Below, piece by piece: positions 55,522-63,850 of a stretch of DNA of 64,000 bases. Origin of the DNA: Friedmanniella luteola (GTDB lineage Bacteria; Actinomycetota; Actinomycetes; Propionibacteriales; Propionibacteriaceae). Below the pieces are notes generated by a model. That model did no database searches. It was not told the origin of the DNA and saw nothing but the letters and a program-made list of their open reading frames with translations. The stretch is taken from the NCBI RefSeq assembly GCF_900105065.1, contig NZ_LT629749.1, forward strand, positions 2,356,001 to 2,420,000, given 5' to 3'. How positions within the stretch are numbered: the first letter of the stretch is position 1; every line of letters starts with the position of its first letter. The position numbers were made by a program, and so were the translations under genes.

Positions 55522-58103
55522 CAGGCACCCCCCAGCAGCTCCTCGGCGCGGCCGGCGGGCACCCGGGGCAGCACCTCCAGCGGCAGGGCCGTGCGGAACT
55601 GCCCCGGCGTCAGCGGCTCCCGGCCCTGCGTCCACGGGTCGACGTGGGTGTCGGCGTGCAGCTGGACGGCCGCGTCGAGACGCTCCGCGATGCCCTCGGA
55701 GTCGTCGACGACGACCGACCGGATGTGCTCGATGCCCACCCGCGGCACCCACGCGTAGGTGCGCTCCAGCCAGTTGGCGCTCTCCCGGTAGTACTGCAGG
55801 AACCGGCCGGTGAGCAGGTGCGCCTCGTCGGCGGTGTCGACGGTGCAGAGCAGGTCGCCCTTGCGGATGTGCGCCCCGGCGGCGCCGCCGACGTAGAGCT
55901 CCCAGCGGCCCCCCTCGATGGCCACGATGCCGACGTCCTTGCAGAGCGACTCCGCGCAGTTGCGCGGGCAGCCCGAGACGGCGAGCTTCATCTTGGCCGG
56001 GGACTCCATGCCCTGCATGCGGGTCTCGATCTCCACGCCCAGCTTGGTCGAGTCGCCGGTGCCGAACCGGCAGAACTCCTGGCCGACGCAGGTCTTGACG
56101 GTCCGGAACGACTTGCCGTACGCGTAGCCGGACGGCATGTCGAGGTCGGCCCAGACGCCCGGCAGGTCCTCCTTCTTGATGCCCAGCAGGTCGATCCGCT
56201 GGCCGCCGGTCAGCTTGACCATCGGGACCTGGTACTTCTCGGCGACGTCGGCGATCCGGCGGAGCTGCTCGGGGGTGGTGACGCCGCCCCGCATCTGCGG
56301 GACGACGGAGAAGGTGCCGTCCTTCTGGATGTTGGCGTTCACCCGGTCGTTGATGAACCGGGCGTCGGACTCCTCGACGTACTCCTCGCCCCACATCATC
56401 TTGAGCAGCGAGGACAGGCCCATCTTGGACTTGGCGTCCTCCGCGCCGTCCGGGGCGAGGGCGGCGAAGACGGCCGACGGGCTCATCAACCGCTGCTCCC
56501 GGATGATCTCCATCATCGGCGCCTTGGCCATCGGGATGCCCGGCACGTAGTAGCTGGCGGCGGGGTCCTCCTCGACGGCGCCGCCGGCCGCGTGCTCCAC
56601 CAGCTGGGCCACCAGGCCCTTGCAGGTCCCGCAGCCCTTGCCGGCGCGGGTCTTGTCCATCACGCCGGAGACGGTCTTGCAGCCGCCGGCCACGCAGTCG
56701 GTGATCGTCTTCTTGCTGACGCCGTTGCAGTTGCAGACCTGGGCGTCGTCCGCCAGCTCGGCGACGCCGACCTCCTCGGCCGGTCCGCCGAGGTCGAACA
56801 GCAGGCCGGCCCGCTCCTCGGGCAGCGGCAGGCCGCGGTCGAACGCCTGCTGGAGGAAGGCGACCTTGCGGCTGTCGCCGAGCAGGGTGGCGCCGACGAC
56901 CTTGCCGTCGCGGATGACGACCGACTTGAACACCCCGCGCTTCGGCTCGGAGAAGACGATGTGCTCGTCGGTGTCGCGCTCGGGCTCGGTCAGCCCCATC
57001 GAGGCGACCTCGACCCCGGCGACCTTGAGCTTGGTCGCGGTCCGCGAACCGAGGTAGGCGGCGTGGGGGTCGGCCCCGGTGAGCACGTCGGCGAGCACCA
57101 CGGCCTGCTCCCAGAGCGGCGCCACCAGCCCGTACACCTGGCCGCGGTGCTGGACGCACTCCCCCACGGCGAAGACGTCGTCGTCGTCGACGGTGCGCAG
57201 CTGGTCGTCGACGACGATCGCGCGCTCGACGGTGAAGCCGCTGGTGAGGGCGACGTCGGTGTTGGGACGGATGCCGGCGGCCACGACGACCAGGTCGCAC
57301 TCGATCTCCGAGTCGTCCCGCAGCCGGACGCCGCGGACCCGGTCGGGCCCCCACACCGCGACCACCCGGTTGTTGACCTCGAGGCCGATGCCGAGGTCGG
57401 CCATGCTGCGGCGCAGCACCTCGCCGCCCTCACGGCCGAGCTGGGCGTTCATCAGCCAGCGCCCGGAGTGCACGACGTCGACGGCCAGGCCGTGGCTCTG
57501 CAGCCCGCGGGCCGCCTCCAGGCCCAGCAGCCCCCCGCCGATGACGACGGCCCGGTGGTGGTCGTCGTGGGTGGCGTGCTCGACCATGCTGCGGGTGTCG
57601 TCGATGGTGCGGAAGGCGAAGATCCCGGGCAGCAGCCGGCCGGGCGCACCGGTCGTCGGGGCCTGTCCCGGCTCGGTCGAGGGGTCCAGCCAGGCGCCGT
57701 CCATCGGCGGCATGAACGAGCGGCTGCCGGTGGCGATGACCAGCTGGTCGTAGGGGGTGACCTGGCCGTCGTCGGAGAGCACCACGTGCGCGTGCCGGTC
57801 GATCCGGGTGACCCGGACCCCGGCGTGCAGGGTGATGGCGTTCTCCTCGTACCAGGACAGGGCGTTGAGGTAGATGCTGCCCTCGGCCTCCTCGCCGGAG
57901 AGCACGTGGCTGAGCATGATGCGGTTGTAGTTGCCGTAGGGCTCGTCGCCGAACATGGTGATCGAGAACAGCTCGGCGCCGCCTCGGGCCAGCACCTCCT
58001 CCACCGCGCGGGCCCCGGCCATGCCGTTGCCGATCACGACGAGGCGCCGCTTCTCACCGGGAGCGGCTCCCGGGGTCAGCGGGCGGTGCACCGTGCTCGT
58101 CAT
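55518..58103 (-). CDS. nirB: Assimilatory nitrite reductase [NAD(P)H] large subunit
   Basis: 861 residues. FAD domain with LVVIGNGMAGARAVEEV (21-37); NAD domain VVIGGGLLGLEAARGL; BFD-type [2Fe-2S] domain with C457, C459, C491 and C494; then two nitrite/sulfite reductase half-domains. Siroheme-[4Fe-4S] ligands are C672, C678 (CVGQEFC), C712 and C716 (CPRNC). Reduces nitrite to ammonium with six electrons from NAD(P)H. The siroheme is made with help from the CysG-like protein encoded across the divergent region. Overlaps the nitrate reductase stop by one base. Confidence 0.95.
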   Translation of the reverse strand: MTSTVHRPLTPGAAPGEKRRLVVIGNGMAGARAVEEVLARGGAELFSITMFGDEPYGNYNRIMLSHVLSGEEAEGSIYLNALSWYEENAITLHAGVRVTRIDRHAHVVLSDDGQVTPYDQLVIATGSRSFMPPMDGAWLDPSTEPGQAPTTGAPGRLLPGIFAFRTIDDTRSMVEHATHDDHHRAVVIGGGLLGLEAARGLQSHGLAVDVVHSGRWLMNAQLGREGGEVLRRSMADLGIGLEVNNRVVAVWGPDRVRGVRLRDDSEIECDLVVVAAGIRPNTDVALTSGFTVERAIVVDDQLRTVDDDDVFAVGECVQHRGQVYGLVAPLWEQAVVLADVLTGADPHAAYLGSRTATKLKVAGVEVASMGLTEPERDTDEHIVFSEPKRGVFKSVVIRDGKVVGATLLGDSRKVAFLQQAFDRGLPLPEERAGLLFDLGGPAEEVGVAELADDAQVCNCNGVSKKTITDCVAGGCKTVSGVMDKTRAGKGCGTCKGLVAQLVEHAAGGAVEEDPAASYYVPGIPMAKAPMMEIIREQRLMSPSAVFAALAPDGAEDAKSKMGLSSLLKMMWGEEYVEESDARFINDRVNANIQKDGTFSVVPQMRGGVTTPEQLRRIADVAEKYQVPMVKLTGGQRIDLLGIKKEDLPGVWADLDMPSGYAYGKSFRTVKTCVGQEFCRFGTGDSTKLGVEIETRMQGMESPAKMKLAVSGCPRNCAESLCKDVGIVAIEGGRWELYVGGAAGAHIRKGDLLCTVDTADEAHLLTGRFLQYYRESANWLERTYAWVPRVGIEHIRSVVVDDSEGIAERLDAAVQLHADTHVDPWTQGREPLTPGQFRTALPLEVLPRVPAGRAEELLGGAW

Positions 58104-60709
58104 CAGTGCTCCACCAGCCCGAGGTCGACGACGACGGTGCCGCTGACGCCGAGCGGGGCGACCAGGCGCAGCTCGACCACGGAGCCGCCCTCGATGTCCT
58201 CCACCACGCGGAGCGGGACGTGCACGCCGTCCCTCGCGCCCATCGGGAAGTAGCGCATCGCGACGCCGTCCCGCATGAGCACGACGGTCACCAGCTCGTC
58301 GCTGGAGTTGCCGCCCCGGAAGTAGAGGGCCTGGCTCACCACCCCGTCGGGGACGACGTGGCTGAGCTCGGGGCTGATCGGCACCGGCTTGTCGAGACCG
58401 GCACCCTCGAACGGGAAGATCCCTTGCAGGAAACGGTTCTGGCTGATCATCGGGGGGTCCTCACGTCGGCGGGGCTGGGGGCGTCGGGCGGTGGTCGTGG
58501 TCGGGGAGGTCCGGGAGGCCGTCCTCCCGCTCGGGGCGAGCGGCTGGGTGGGCGCGGCGTGCACCGTGCGCGGCGGCGGCGTGGTCAGCAGGTGGTCGTC
58601 GTCGGGCGAGCCCACCCGCTCGGCCCGGACGGCGCAGGCCTTGAAGGCCGGCATCCTCGACAGCGGGTCCAGGGCGGGGTTGGTCAGGGCGTTCGCAGCC
58701 GAGGCACCGCCCCAGTGGAAGGGGACGAAGACCACGTCGGGGCGGATGTCGGTGCTGAGGCTCGCGCGGAAGGTGGCGGCCCCGCGGCGGGTGGTCAGCC
58801 GGACCACGTCGGCCGTGCCGATGCCCAGCGTGCGGGCCAGGTCCGGGTGCAGCTGGACCTCGGGACCGACGGCGGACTGGGCGGTCGCCGGGTGCCGGCG
58901 GGTCTGGGTGCCGCTCTGGTAGTGCGCCATCAGCCGGCCGGTGGTCAGCACGTGCGGGAAGGCGGCGTCGGGGCTCTCGTCGGGGGCCCGGTATTCGACG
59001 CGCACGAAGCGGGCCCGGCCGTCGGGCGTGGGGAAGCGGTCGGCGAAGAGCCGGGGACTGCCCGGGTGGTCGGGCTGGCCGTCCGGCGTCGCGGGGCAGG
59101 GCCAGAAGACGCCCTGCTCGGCGTCGACGCGCTCGTAGCTGATGCCGGAGTAGTCGGCGAGCCCGCCGGCGCTGGCGCGTCGGAGCTCGTCGAAGACCTC
59201 GCGCGGCTCGGTGGAGAAGTGCTGCCCGCGGCCGAGCCGCTCCGCCAGCTCCTTCATCAGGTGGAGGTCGTCGTGCACCCCGACGGGCGGGCGCAGCGCC
59301 TGCCGGCGACGGATGACCCGGCCCTCGAGGTTGGTCATGGTGCCCTCCTCCTCCGCCCACTGGGCCGTGGGGAAGACGACGTCGGCCAGCTCGGCGGTCT
59401 CGGACAGGAAGATGTCGGAGACGACCAGCAGGTCGAGGGCGGCCAGCCGGTCGCGGACCCGGTTCACGTCGGGGGCGGAGACCACCAGGTTCGACGCGAG
59501 CACCAGCAGGGCCCGGACACCGCCGGGGGTGCCGAGGCGGTCGAGCATCTCGAAGGCCGAGAGCCCGGGCTGGGGCAGCTCGTCGGGGTCGACGCCCCAC
59601 ACCGCGGCCACGTGCGCGCGGTCAGCCGGGTCGGCCAGCTTGCGGTACCCGGGCAGCTGGTCGGCCTTCTGGCCGTGCTCCCGCCCGCCCTGGCCGTTGC
59701 CCTGGCCGGTGATCGTGCCGTAGCCCGAGAACGGCCGGCCGGGCAGCCCGAGGGCGAGGGCGAGGTTGATCCAGGCCTGGGCGGTGTCGGTGCCGCTGCT
59801 GTGCTGCTCGGCCCCGCGCGCGGTCAGCACCATCGCGGTCGGGGCCTCGGCCAGCGCGTGCACCGTCCGGCGCAGGTCGGCGACGGGCACGCCGGTGATC
59901 CGCTCCACCCGGTCGGGCCAGGACGCGCTGACGCCGGCCCGGACCGCCGCGAAGCCGGTGGTCCGCGTCGCGACGTACTCCTCGTCGACCAGGCCGTCCT
60001 TGACCGCCAGGTGCAGGAGCCCGTTGGCCAGGGCGAGGTCGGTGCCGGGCAGCGGCGCGAGGTGCAGCGAGGCGCCGCGGGCCGTCGCGGTGGCCCGTGG
60101 GTCGACGACGACGTGGGTGGCCCCGGCAGCGCGGCCGGCGTCGAAGAACTGCATGGCGGGCGGCATGGTGGCGGCCGGGTTGGAGCCCACCAGCAGCACG
60201 GCCTGCGCCCGGGCGACGTCCGCGAGCGGGAAGGGCAGCCCGCGGTCGAGCCCGAAGGCCCGGTTGGAGGCCGTGGCCGCCGAGGACATGCAGAAGCGGC
60301 CGTTGTAGTCGATCATCGCGGTGCCCAGCGCGACCCGGGCGAACTTGCCGAAGGTGTAGGCCTTCTCGTTGGTCAGCCCGCCGCCGCCGAAGCAGCCGAC
60401 GGCGTCCCGCCCGTGCGCGGCCTGCAGCCGGACGAGCTCGGCGGCGACGAGGTCCAGCGCCTCGTCCCAGCCCGCCGCCCGGAACGGGCTGGTCCGGTCC
60501 CCCGGCACGGTGCGGACCAGCGGGCTCAGCAGCCGCTGCGGGTGGTCGAGCAGTCCGGCGGCGTTCCACCCCTTCGAGCACAGCCCGCCGAGATTGGTGG
60601 GGAAGTCCGGCTGCGGCTGCAGCGTCGCCGGCCGGTCCCCCGCCACCACTGAGATCCCGCACTGCAGCGAGCAGTACGGGCAGTGCGTCGAGGTCGGGGC
60701 GGAGGCCAC
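58103..60709 (-). CDS. narB: Assimilatory nitrate reductase catalytic subunit fused to a C-terminal 115-residue module
   Basis: 868 residues. The first ~690 are a Mo-bisMGD nitrate reductase of the NarB/NasA type: [4Fe-4S] cysteines C10, C13, C17 and C44, then DYNGRFCMSSAATASNRAFG near the molybdenum, VLLVGSNPAATMPP, GTMTNLEGRVIRRRQAL, and a C-terminal MopB domain with HVLTTGRLMAHYQSGTQTRR. A Pro/Arg-rich linker (~690-753) runs without a stop into a 115-residue beta-rich domain (754-868, MISQNRFLQGIFPFEGAGLDKP to VVVDLGLVEH). That domain has its own ATG at 58450 with TGAGGA seven bases upstream, so it may also be made separately. GTG start. Confidence 0.9.
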   Translation of the reverse strand: MASAPTSTHCPYCSLQCGISVVAGDRPATLQPQPDFPTNLGGLCSKGWNAAGLLDHPQRLLSPLVRTVPGDRTSPFRAAGWDEALDLVAAELVRLQAAHGRDAVGCFGGGGLTNEKAYTFGKFARVALGTAMIDYNGRFCMSSAATASNRAFGLDRGLPFPLADVARAQAVLLVGSNPAATMPPAMQFFDAGRAAGATHVVVDPRATATARGASLHLAPLPGTDLALANGLLHLAVKDGLVDEEYVATRTTGFAAVRAGVSASWPDRVERITGVPVADLRRTVHALAEAPTAMVLTARGAEQHSSGTDTAQAWINLALALGLPGRPFSGYGTITGQGNGQGGREHGQKADQLPGYRKLADPADRAHVAAVWGVDPDELPQPGLSAFEMLDRLGTPGGVRALLVLASNLVVSAPDVNRVRDRLAALDLLVVSDIFLSETAELADVVFPTAQWAEEEGTMTNLEGRVIRRRQALRPPVGVHDDLHLMKELAERLGRGQHFSTEPREVFDELRRASAGGLADYSGISYERVDAEQGVFWPCPATPDGQPDHPGSPRLFADRFPTPDGRARFVRVEYRAPDESPDAAFPHVLTTGRLMAHYQSGTQTRRHPATAQSAVGPEVQLHPDLARTLGIGTADVVRLTTRRGAATFRASLSTDIRPDVVFVPFHWGGASAANALTNPALDPLSRMPAFKACAVRAERVGSPDDDHLLTTPPPRTVHAAPTQPLAPSGRTASRTSPTTTTARRPQPRRREDPPMISQNRFLQGIFPFEGAGLDKPVPISPELSHVVPDGVVSQALYFRGGNSSDELVTVVLMRDGVAMRYFPMGARDGVHVPLRVVEDIEGGSVVELRLVAPLGVSGTVVVDLGLVEH

Positions 60710-60881
60710 GACCTCATCGTGCGCAACCGCTGTTAAGCCCAGGGGCGCGCGACGTTACGGCCGCTTCACCGTTCTCTCACATCTCGCGACCCGGTCAGTG
60801 AGGTGATGAGTAGAGGGCCCTGGACCGCGACCGGACCACCGCCGCTCTCGGCGGTCGTGGCGGAGAGCGCGTCCGGACGGG

Positions 60882-60922
60882 GCGAGGACGGACGACCACC
60901 GCAGCGAGGACAGACGAGCACC
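60882..60922. repeat. Direct repeat GCGAGGACGGACGACCACC, two copies
   Basis: Copies at 60882-60900 and 60904-60922 differ at two positions. The first 12 bases, GCGAGGACGGAC, also occur at 9189-9200 beside the reductase/HAD stop codon. Confidence 0.45.
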
Positions 60923-60926
60923 CCGT

Positions 60927-60953
60927 GTTACTCGAGGGAAACGTGGGAGTAAC
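60927..60953. promoter_or_regulatory. GlnR-like binding site
   Basis: GTTAC-N6-GAAAC-N6-GTAAC: three of the four half-boxes of the actinobacterial GlnR nitrogen-regulator site, with the right 6-base spacings. Lies at about -49 to -23 relative to the start expected from TAGGGT (60964-60969), placing it to control the cysG-like and NnaR-like genes. Confidence 0.6.
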
Positions 60954-60963
60954 CGGGCCTGCC

Positions 60964-60969
60964 TAGGGT
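60964..60969 (+). promoter_or_regulatory. Candidate -10 element of the cysG-nnaR operon
   Basis: TAGGGT just downstream of the GlnR-like site. Leader of about 70 bases before the ATG at 61045. No independent -35; the GlnR site would take its place. Confidence 0.5.
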
Positions 60970-61044
60970 GCTGACCGGCGCCGGGGGCGTCCGGGGCGGC
61001 CGAGCCCCGGGGGCGGCCACGTTCCCAGGAGGGCAGGTCCGGGC

Positions 61045-62151
61045 ATGCAGATCGACGTCGACGTCAGCGGGCGCAAGGTCGTGGTCTTCGGGACCCTCGC
61101 CGGGAGCCGGCGGGTGGTGCGCCGCTGGACGGCGGCCGGGGCCCGCGTCACCGTGGCGGTGCCCGGGCTGCTGCCGGCCCCGACGCCCCGGTCGGACGGC
61201 GTGCGCGTCGTCCCGCAGCCGGAGCCCGACGACGCCCGCGGCCTGCTGCGGCTGGTGGGGCCGGCGTGGTCGGTGGTCGTCGTCGACGTCGTCCCCGAGC
61301 TGGCCGAGCGGGTCACGGCGCTGGCCGGCCACCTGCGCCTCCTCGTCCAGCACGAGACGCCGGCGCTCGCCGGCGGCCGGGTGACGCTGGTGGGCGGCGG
61401 CCCGGGCAGCACCCGGCTGCTCACGCTCGAGGCGGTGCAGGCGCTGGCCGAGGCCGACGCCGTGCTGTACGACCGCCTCGCCCCGACCGACGACCTGCCC
61501 GCCCTCGCCCCCGGCGCCGAGCTCGTGGACGTCGGCAAGCGCCCCTACCACCACCCGGTCAGCCAGCACTCGATCGAGGTGCAGCTGGTGGCCCGCGCCC
61601 GGGCCGGGCAGTCGGTGGTCCGCCTCAAGGGCGGCGACGCCTTCGTCTTCGGCCGGGGTGGTGAGGAGATGCTGGCCTGCATCGAGGCGGGGGTGCCGGT
61701 CCGTCTCGTGCCCGGCCTCTCCAGTGCCCTGGCCGTCCCGGCGGCGAGCGGCATCCCGGTCACCCACCGCGGGCTCAGCCACGCCTTCACCGTGATCTCC
61801 GGCCACGTGCCGCCGGCGGCCGAGGAGCTCGCCGCCCTGGTCCGGCTGGGCGGCACGGTGGTGGTGCTGATGGGGATCGCCAACCTGGAGCAGATCGTCG
61901 CCGGGCTGTGCGCGGCCGGCCTGGATCCCGCGGTGCCGGCCGCCGTCGTCGAGCGGGGTTTCTCCGCCTCCCAGCGCAGCACGTTCACCACGGTCGGGCG
62001 GCTGCCCGCGGAGGTGCGGCGGCTGGACCTGGGCTCGCCGGCGGTGGTCGTCATCGGAGCGGTCGTCGACGTTGCCCCGGCGGCCGGCCGGACCGGTGAG
62101 CTGCTGGCCGCGCTCGACGCGGTGGCCCCGGCCGGGGTGCGCGAGCGGTGA
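61045..62151 (+). CDS. Uroporphyrinogen-III C-methyltransferase with degenerate CysG N-domain
   Basis: 368 residues. Residues ~110-350 are a complete SUMT: VTLVGGGPGSTRLLTLEA (113-130), YDRL (142-145), VDVGKRPYHHPVSQHSIEVQLV, VVRLKGGDAFVFGRGGEE and VPGLSSALAVPAASGIPVTHRGL. It makes precorrin-2, the first step to siroheme. The first ~105 residues resemble a siroheme synthase N-domain, but the GxGxxA of the NAD site reads FGTLAGS and the domain is short, so dehydrogenase/chelatase activity is doubtful. Supplies NirB with siroheme precursor. Confidence 0.88.
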   Translation: MQIDVDVSGRKVVVFGTLAGSRRVVRRWTAAGARVTVAVPGLLPAPTPRSDGVRVVPQPEPDDARGLLRLVGPAWSVVVVDVVPELAERVTALAGHLRLLVQHETPALAGGRVTLVGGGPGSTRLLTLEAVQALAEADAVLYDRLAPTDDLPALAPGAELVDVGKRPYHHPVSQHSIEVQLVARARAGQSVVRLKGGDAFVFGRGGEEMLACIEAGVPVRLVPGLSSALAVPAASGIPVTHRGLSHAFTVISGHVPPAAEELAALVRLGGTVVVLMGIANLEQIVAGLCAAGLDPAVPAAVVERGFSASQRSTFTTVGRLPAEVRRLDLGSPAVVVIGAVVDVAPAAGRTGELLAALDAVAPAGVRER

Positions 62152-63290
62152 CGGGGACCTCGGGGGCGGCAGGGCCGGCAGGACGGGTCGACCAGCTGAG
62201 CGGGTTCCGGATCGGGGTCACCTCCGACCGGCGCTCGCAGGACCTGATCACCGCGCTGGAGCGCCGCGGCGCGCAGGTCGTGCACGCGCCGGCGCTGAAG
62301 ATCGCCAACAACGACCAGGACGCCACGCTGCTGGCGGAGACGCGGGAGCTGATCCGGCACCGGCCGGAGGTCGTGCTGGTGACCACCGGCTACGGGATGC
62401 GGCGCTGGTTCGAGGTGGCGGACGCCGCGGGCCTGGGGGCCGAGCTCACCGACGTCCTCGAGCAGGCGCAGATCTTCGCCCGCGGCCCCAAGGCGGTCGG
62501 GGCGGTCCGGGCGGCGGGCCTGGAGGACGCGCAGGCGACCGACCTGGACACGACCGCCTCGCTGGTCGACGTGGTCGCCGACCGCGACCTGACGGGGCGC
62601 CGGGTGGCGATCCAGCTGCACGGCTACACCGACGAGGTGCAGCTGGCCCGGCTGCGCGAGCTGAGCGCCGACGTCCTCACCGTGACCCCCTACCGTTGGG
62701 TGCAGCCTCCGGCCACCGACCGGCTCCCCCGGCTCATCGAGTCCGCGGCGCGCGGCCAGCTGGACGCCGTCGTCTTCACCAGTGCCCCCGGGGCCGTCGC
62801 GACGCTGGAGACGGCCGAGGCGCTGGGGCTGCGCACCGCCCTGGTGCGGGCGCTGTCGGGTGAGGTGCTGGCCGCGGCGGTCGGCCCGGTGACCGCCGCG
62901 CCGCTGCGCTCGGCCGGGATCGAGCCCGTCGTCCCCGAGCGGCACCGCCTCGGCGCCCTGATCCGGCTGGTCTGCGAGCAGCTCGGCGGGCACCGGGTGG
63001 AGCGGTACCGCAGCGGCGGCGTGCTCGTGGAGGTGCGCGGCCGGCAGGTCAGCGTCGACGGCCGCGCGGTCGCGCTCGGCCCGAACGCCCTCGCGCTGTT
63101 CAAGACGCTGGCCCGCTCGGAGACCGTGGTGTCCCGGACCGAGCTGATCGACGCGCTCCCCGAGGTGCTCGACGACCACGCCCTCGAGGTGGCGATGAGC
63201 CGGCTCCGCCGGAGCCTCGACGTGCCCGGGCTGATCAGCACCGTCGTCCGCCGCGGCTACCGGCTGAACGCCTTCCGCGAGCACGGCTGA
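62148..63290 (+). CDS. nnaR: HemD-like domain fused to winged-helix DNA-binding domain, NnaR-type nitrate regulator
   Basis: 380 residues. Residues ~18-270 form a uroporphyrinogen-III synthase-like domain (GFRIGVTSDRRSQDLITALERRGAQVVHAPAL, VVFTSAPGAVATLETAEALG, AVGPVTAAPLRSAGIEP). Residues ~283-378 are an OmpR/PhoB-type winged helix (GNALALF-like PNALALFKTLARSETVVSRTELIDAL, VAMSRLRRSLDVPGLISTVVRRGYRL). This architecture is that of NnaR, which in Streptomyces and mycobacteria acts with GlnR on nitrate/nitrite genes. GTG start overlapping the methyltransferase stop by 4 bases. Whether it still makes uro'gen III is unclear; the symbol rests on architecture and context. Confidence 0.85.
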   Translation: MTGTSGAAGPAGRVDQLSGFRIGVTSDRRSQDLITALERRGAQVVHAPALKIANNDQDATLLAETRELIRHRPEVVLVTTGYGMRRWFEVADAAGLGAELTDVLEQAQIFARGPKAVGAVRAAGLEDAQATDLDTTASLVDVVADRDLTGRRVAIQLHGYTDEVQLARLRELSADVLTVTPYRWVQPPATDRLPRLIESAARGQLDAVVFTSAPGAVATLETAEALGLRTALVRALSGEVLAAAVGPVTAAPLRSAGIEPVVPERHRLGALIRLVCEQLGGHRVERYRSGGVLVEVRGRQVSVDGRAVALGPNALALFKTLARSETVVSRTELIDALPEVLDDHALEVAMSRLRRSLDVPGLISTVVRRGYRLNAFREHG

Positions 63291-63372
63291 GCCTCCCGAC
63301 CCGTCCCGGGAGACGCCGACGGCTCCACATGGGCCTCGAGCGGACGCGGAGCGCCGTCGACTCCTGACCTCG

Positions 63373-63434
63373 CTGCACCCTCACGGTGGTCCTGCACCCC
63401 CTCGCCGGGGTGCAGGACCACCGTCAGGGTGCAG
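63373..63434. repeat. Long imperfect hairpin repeat
   Basis: Arms of 28 bases (63373-63400 and 63407-63434) pair with a single mismatch (63382/63425) around the 6-base loop CTCGCC. Each arm carries TGCACCC and CTGCACCCC around a GGTGGTC core. It lies between the convergent nnaR and small membrane protein genes; a bidirectional terminator or a dispersed repeat. The rest of the 258-base gap 63291-63548 shows nothing. Confidence 0.7.
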
Positions 63435-63548
63435 GAGCGCGGGTCATCCACAGATCTCCTCGCGTCACCGCCCTCGCGGTTTGTCGAGTGGTCGGCTCGA
63501 TGCGCAGCTCGGCCTCCAGCGCTGCCTCGGGCTGGGCGCCGAAGCGGC

Positions 63549-63770
63549 TCAGCTGGGCGGACCGTCGTCGTCGCGGTCGTAGAAGACCAGCCAGCCCACG
63601 TGGACCCCGTAGAGCAGCAGCAGGAACCCGACCACCGCGCCCACGGTCGTCGCGATCGGCGGACCGACCTCGTGGGCGCTCAGCACCAGGGCGACGGCCA
63701 TCAGCGAGCAGCCCGCGATGACCGCACGGCTGCAGCGGCGCTTGCGGCGGCCGACCTCCGCGGCGTCCAT
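63549..63770 (-). CDS. Small two-helix membrane protein
   Basis: 73 residues: a basic start (GRRKRRCSR), helix 1 at about 16-32, helix 2 at about 40-63 (ATTVGAVVGFLLLLYGVHVGWLVFY) and an acidic DRDDDGPPS tail. Positive-inside reading puts the N-terminus inside. The ATG at 63770 is fixed by a leaderless TACCGT -10 element six bases upstream; a longer ORF reaching 63860 is not supported. Function unknown. Confidence 0.65.
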   Translation of the reverse strand: MDAAEVGRRKRRCSRAVIAGCSLMAVALVLSAHEVGPPIATTVGAVVGFLLLLYGVHVGWLVFYDRDDDGPPS

Positions 63771-63776
63771 GCCCCG

Positions 63777-63782
63777 ACGGTA
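63777..63782 (-). promoter_or_regulatory. Leaderless promoter of the small membrane protein gene (-10 TACCGT)
   Basis: Minus-strand TACCGT followed by six bases and the ATG at 63770. Confidence 0.5.
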
Positions 63783-63850
63783 GTCGCGGGCCCCGCCCCG
63801 GCCCGGCCGGCCGACGGCGCCGTCCGCGACCCACCGGGTAGACAAGGGGC

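Larger units (their letters stand above)
60710..61044. other. Divergent regulatory region of the nitrate genes
   Basis: 335 bases between narB (minus) and the cysG-like gene (plus). It contains a GlnR-like site (60927-60953), a TAGGGT -10 element for the plus strand (60964-60969), a 19-base direct repeat (60882-60900 and 60904-60922, two mismatches), and a degenerate GTTAC/CTCAC cluster at 60754-60780 nearer narB. No small gene is evident. Confidence 0.5.

Noticed and set aside
54984-58253. Plus-strand open frame of 1089 codons over narK, nirD and nirB
   Set aside because: Antisense of metal-binding enzymes with all ligands present on the minus strand.
60754-60780. Second GlnR box (GTTAC...CTCAC) on the narB side
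   Set aside because: Half-sites deviate from the GAAAC and GTNAC consensus at several positions, so I list it only as degenerate.
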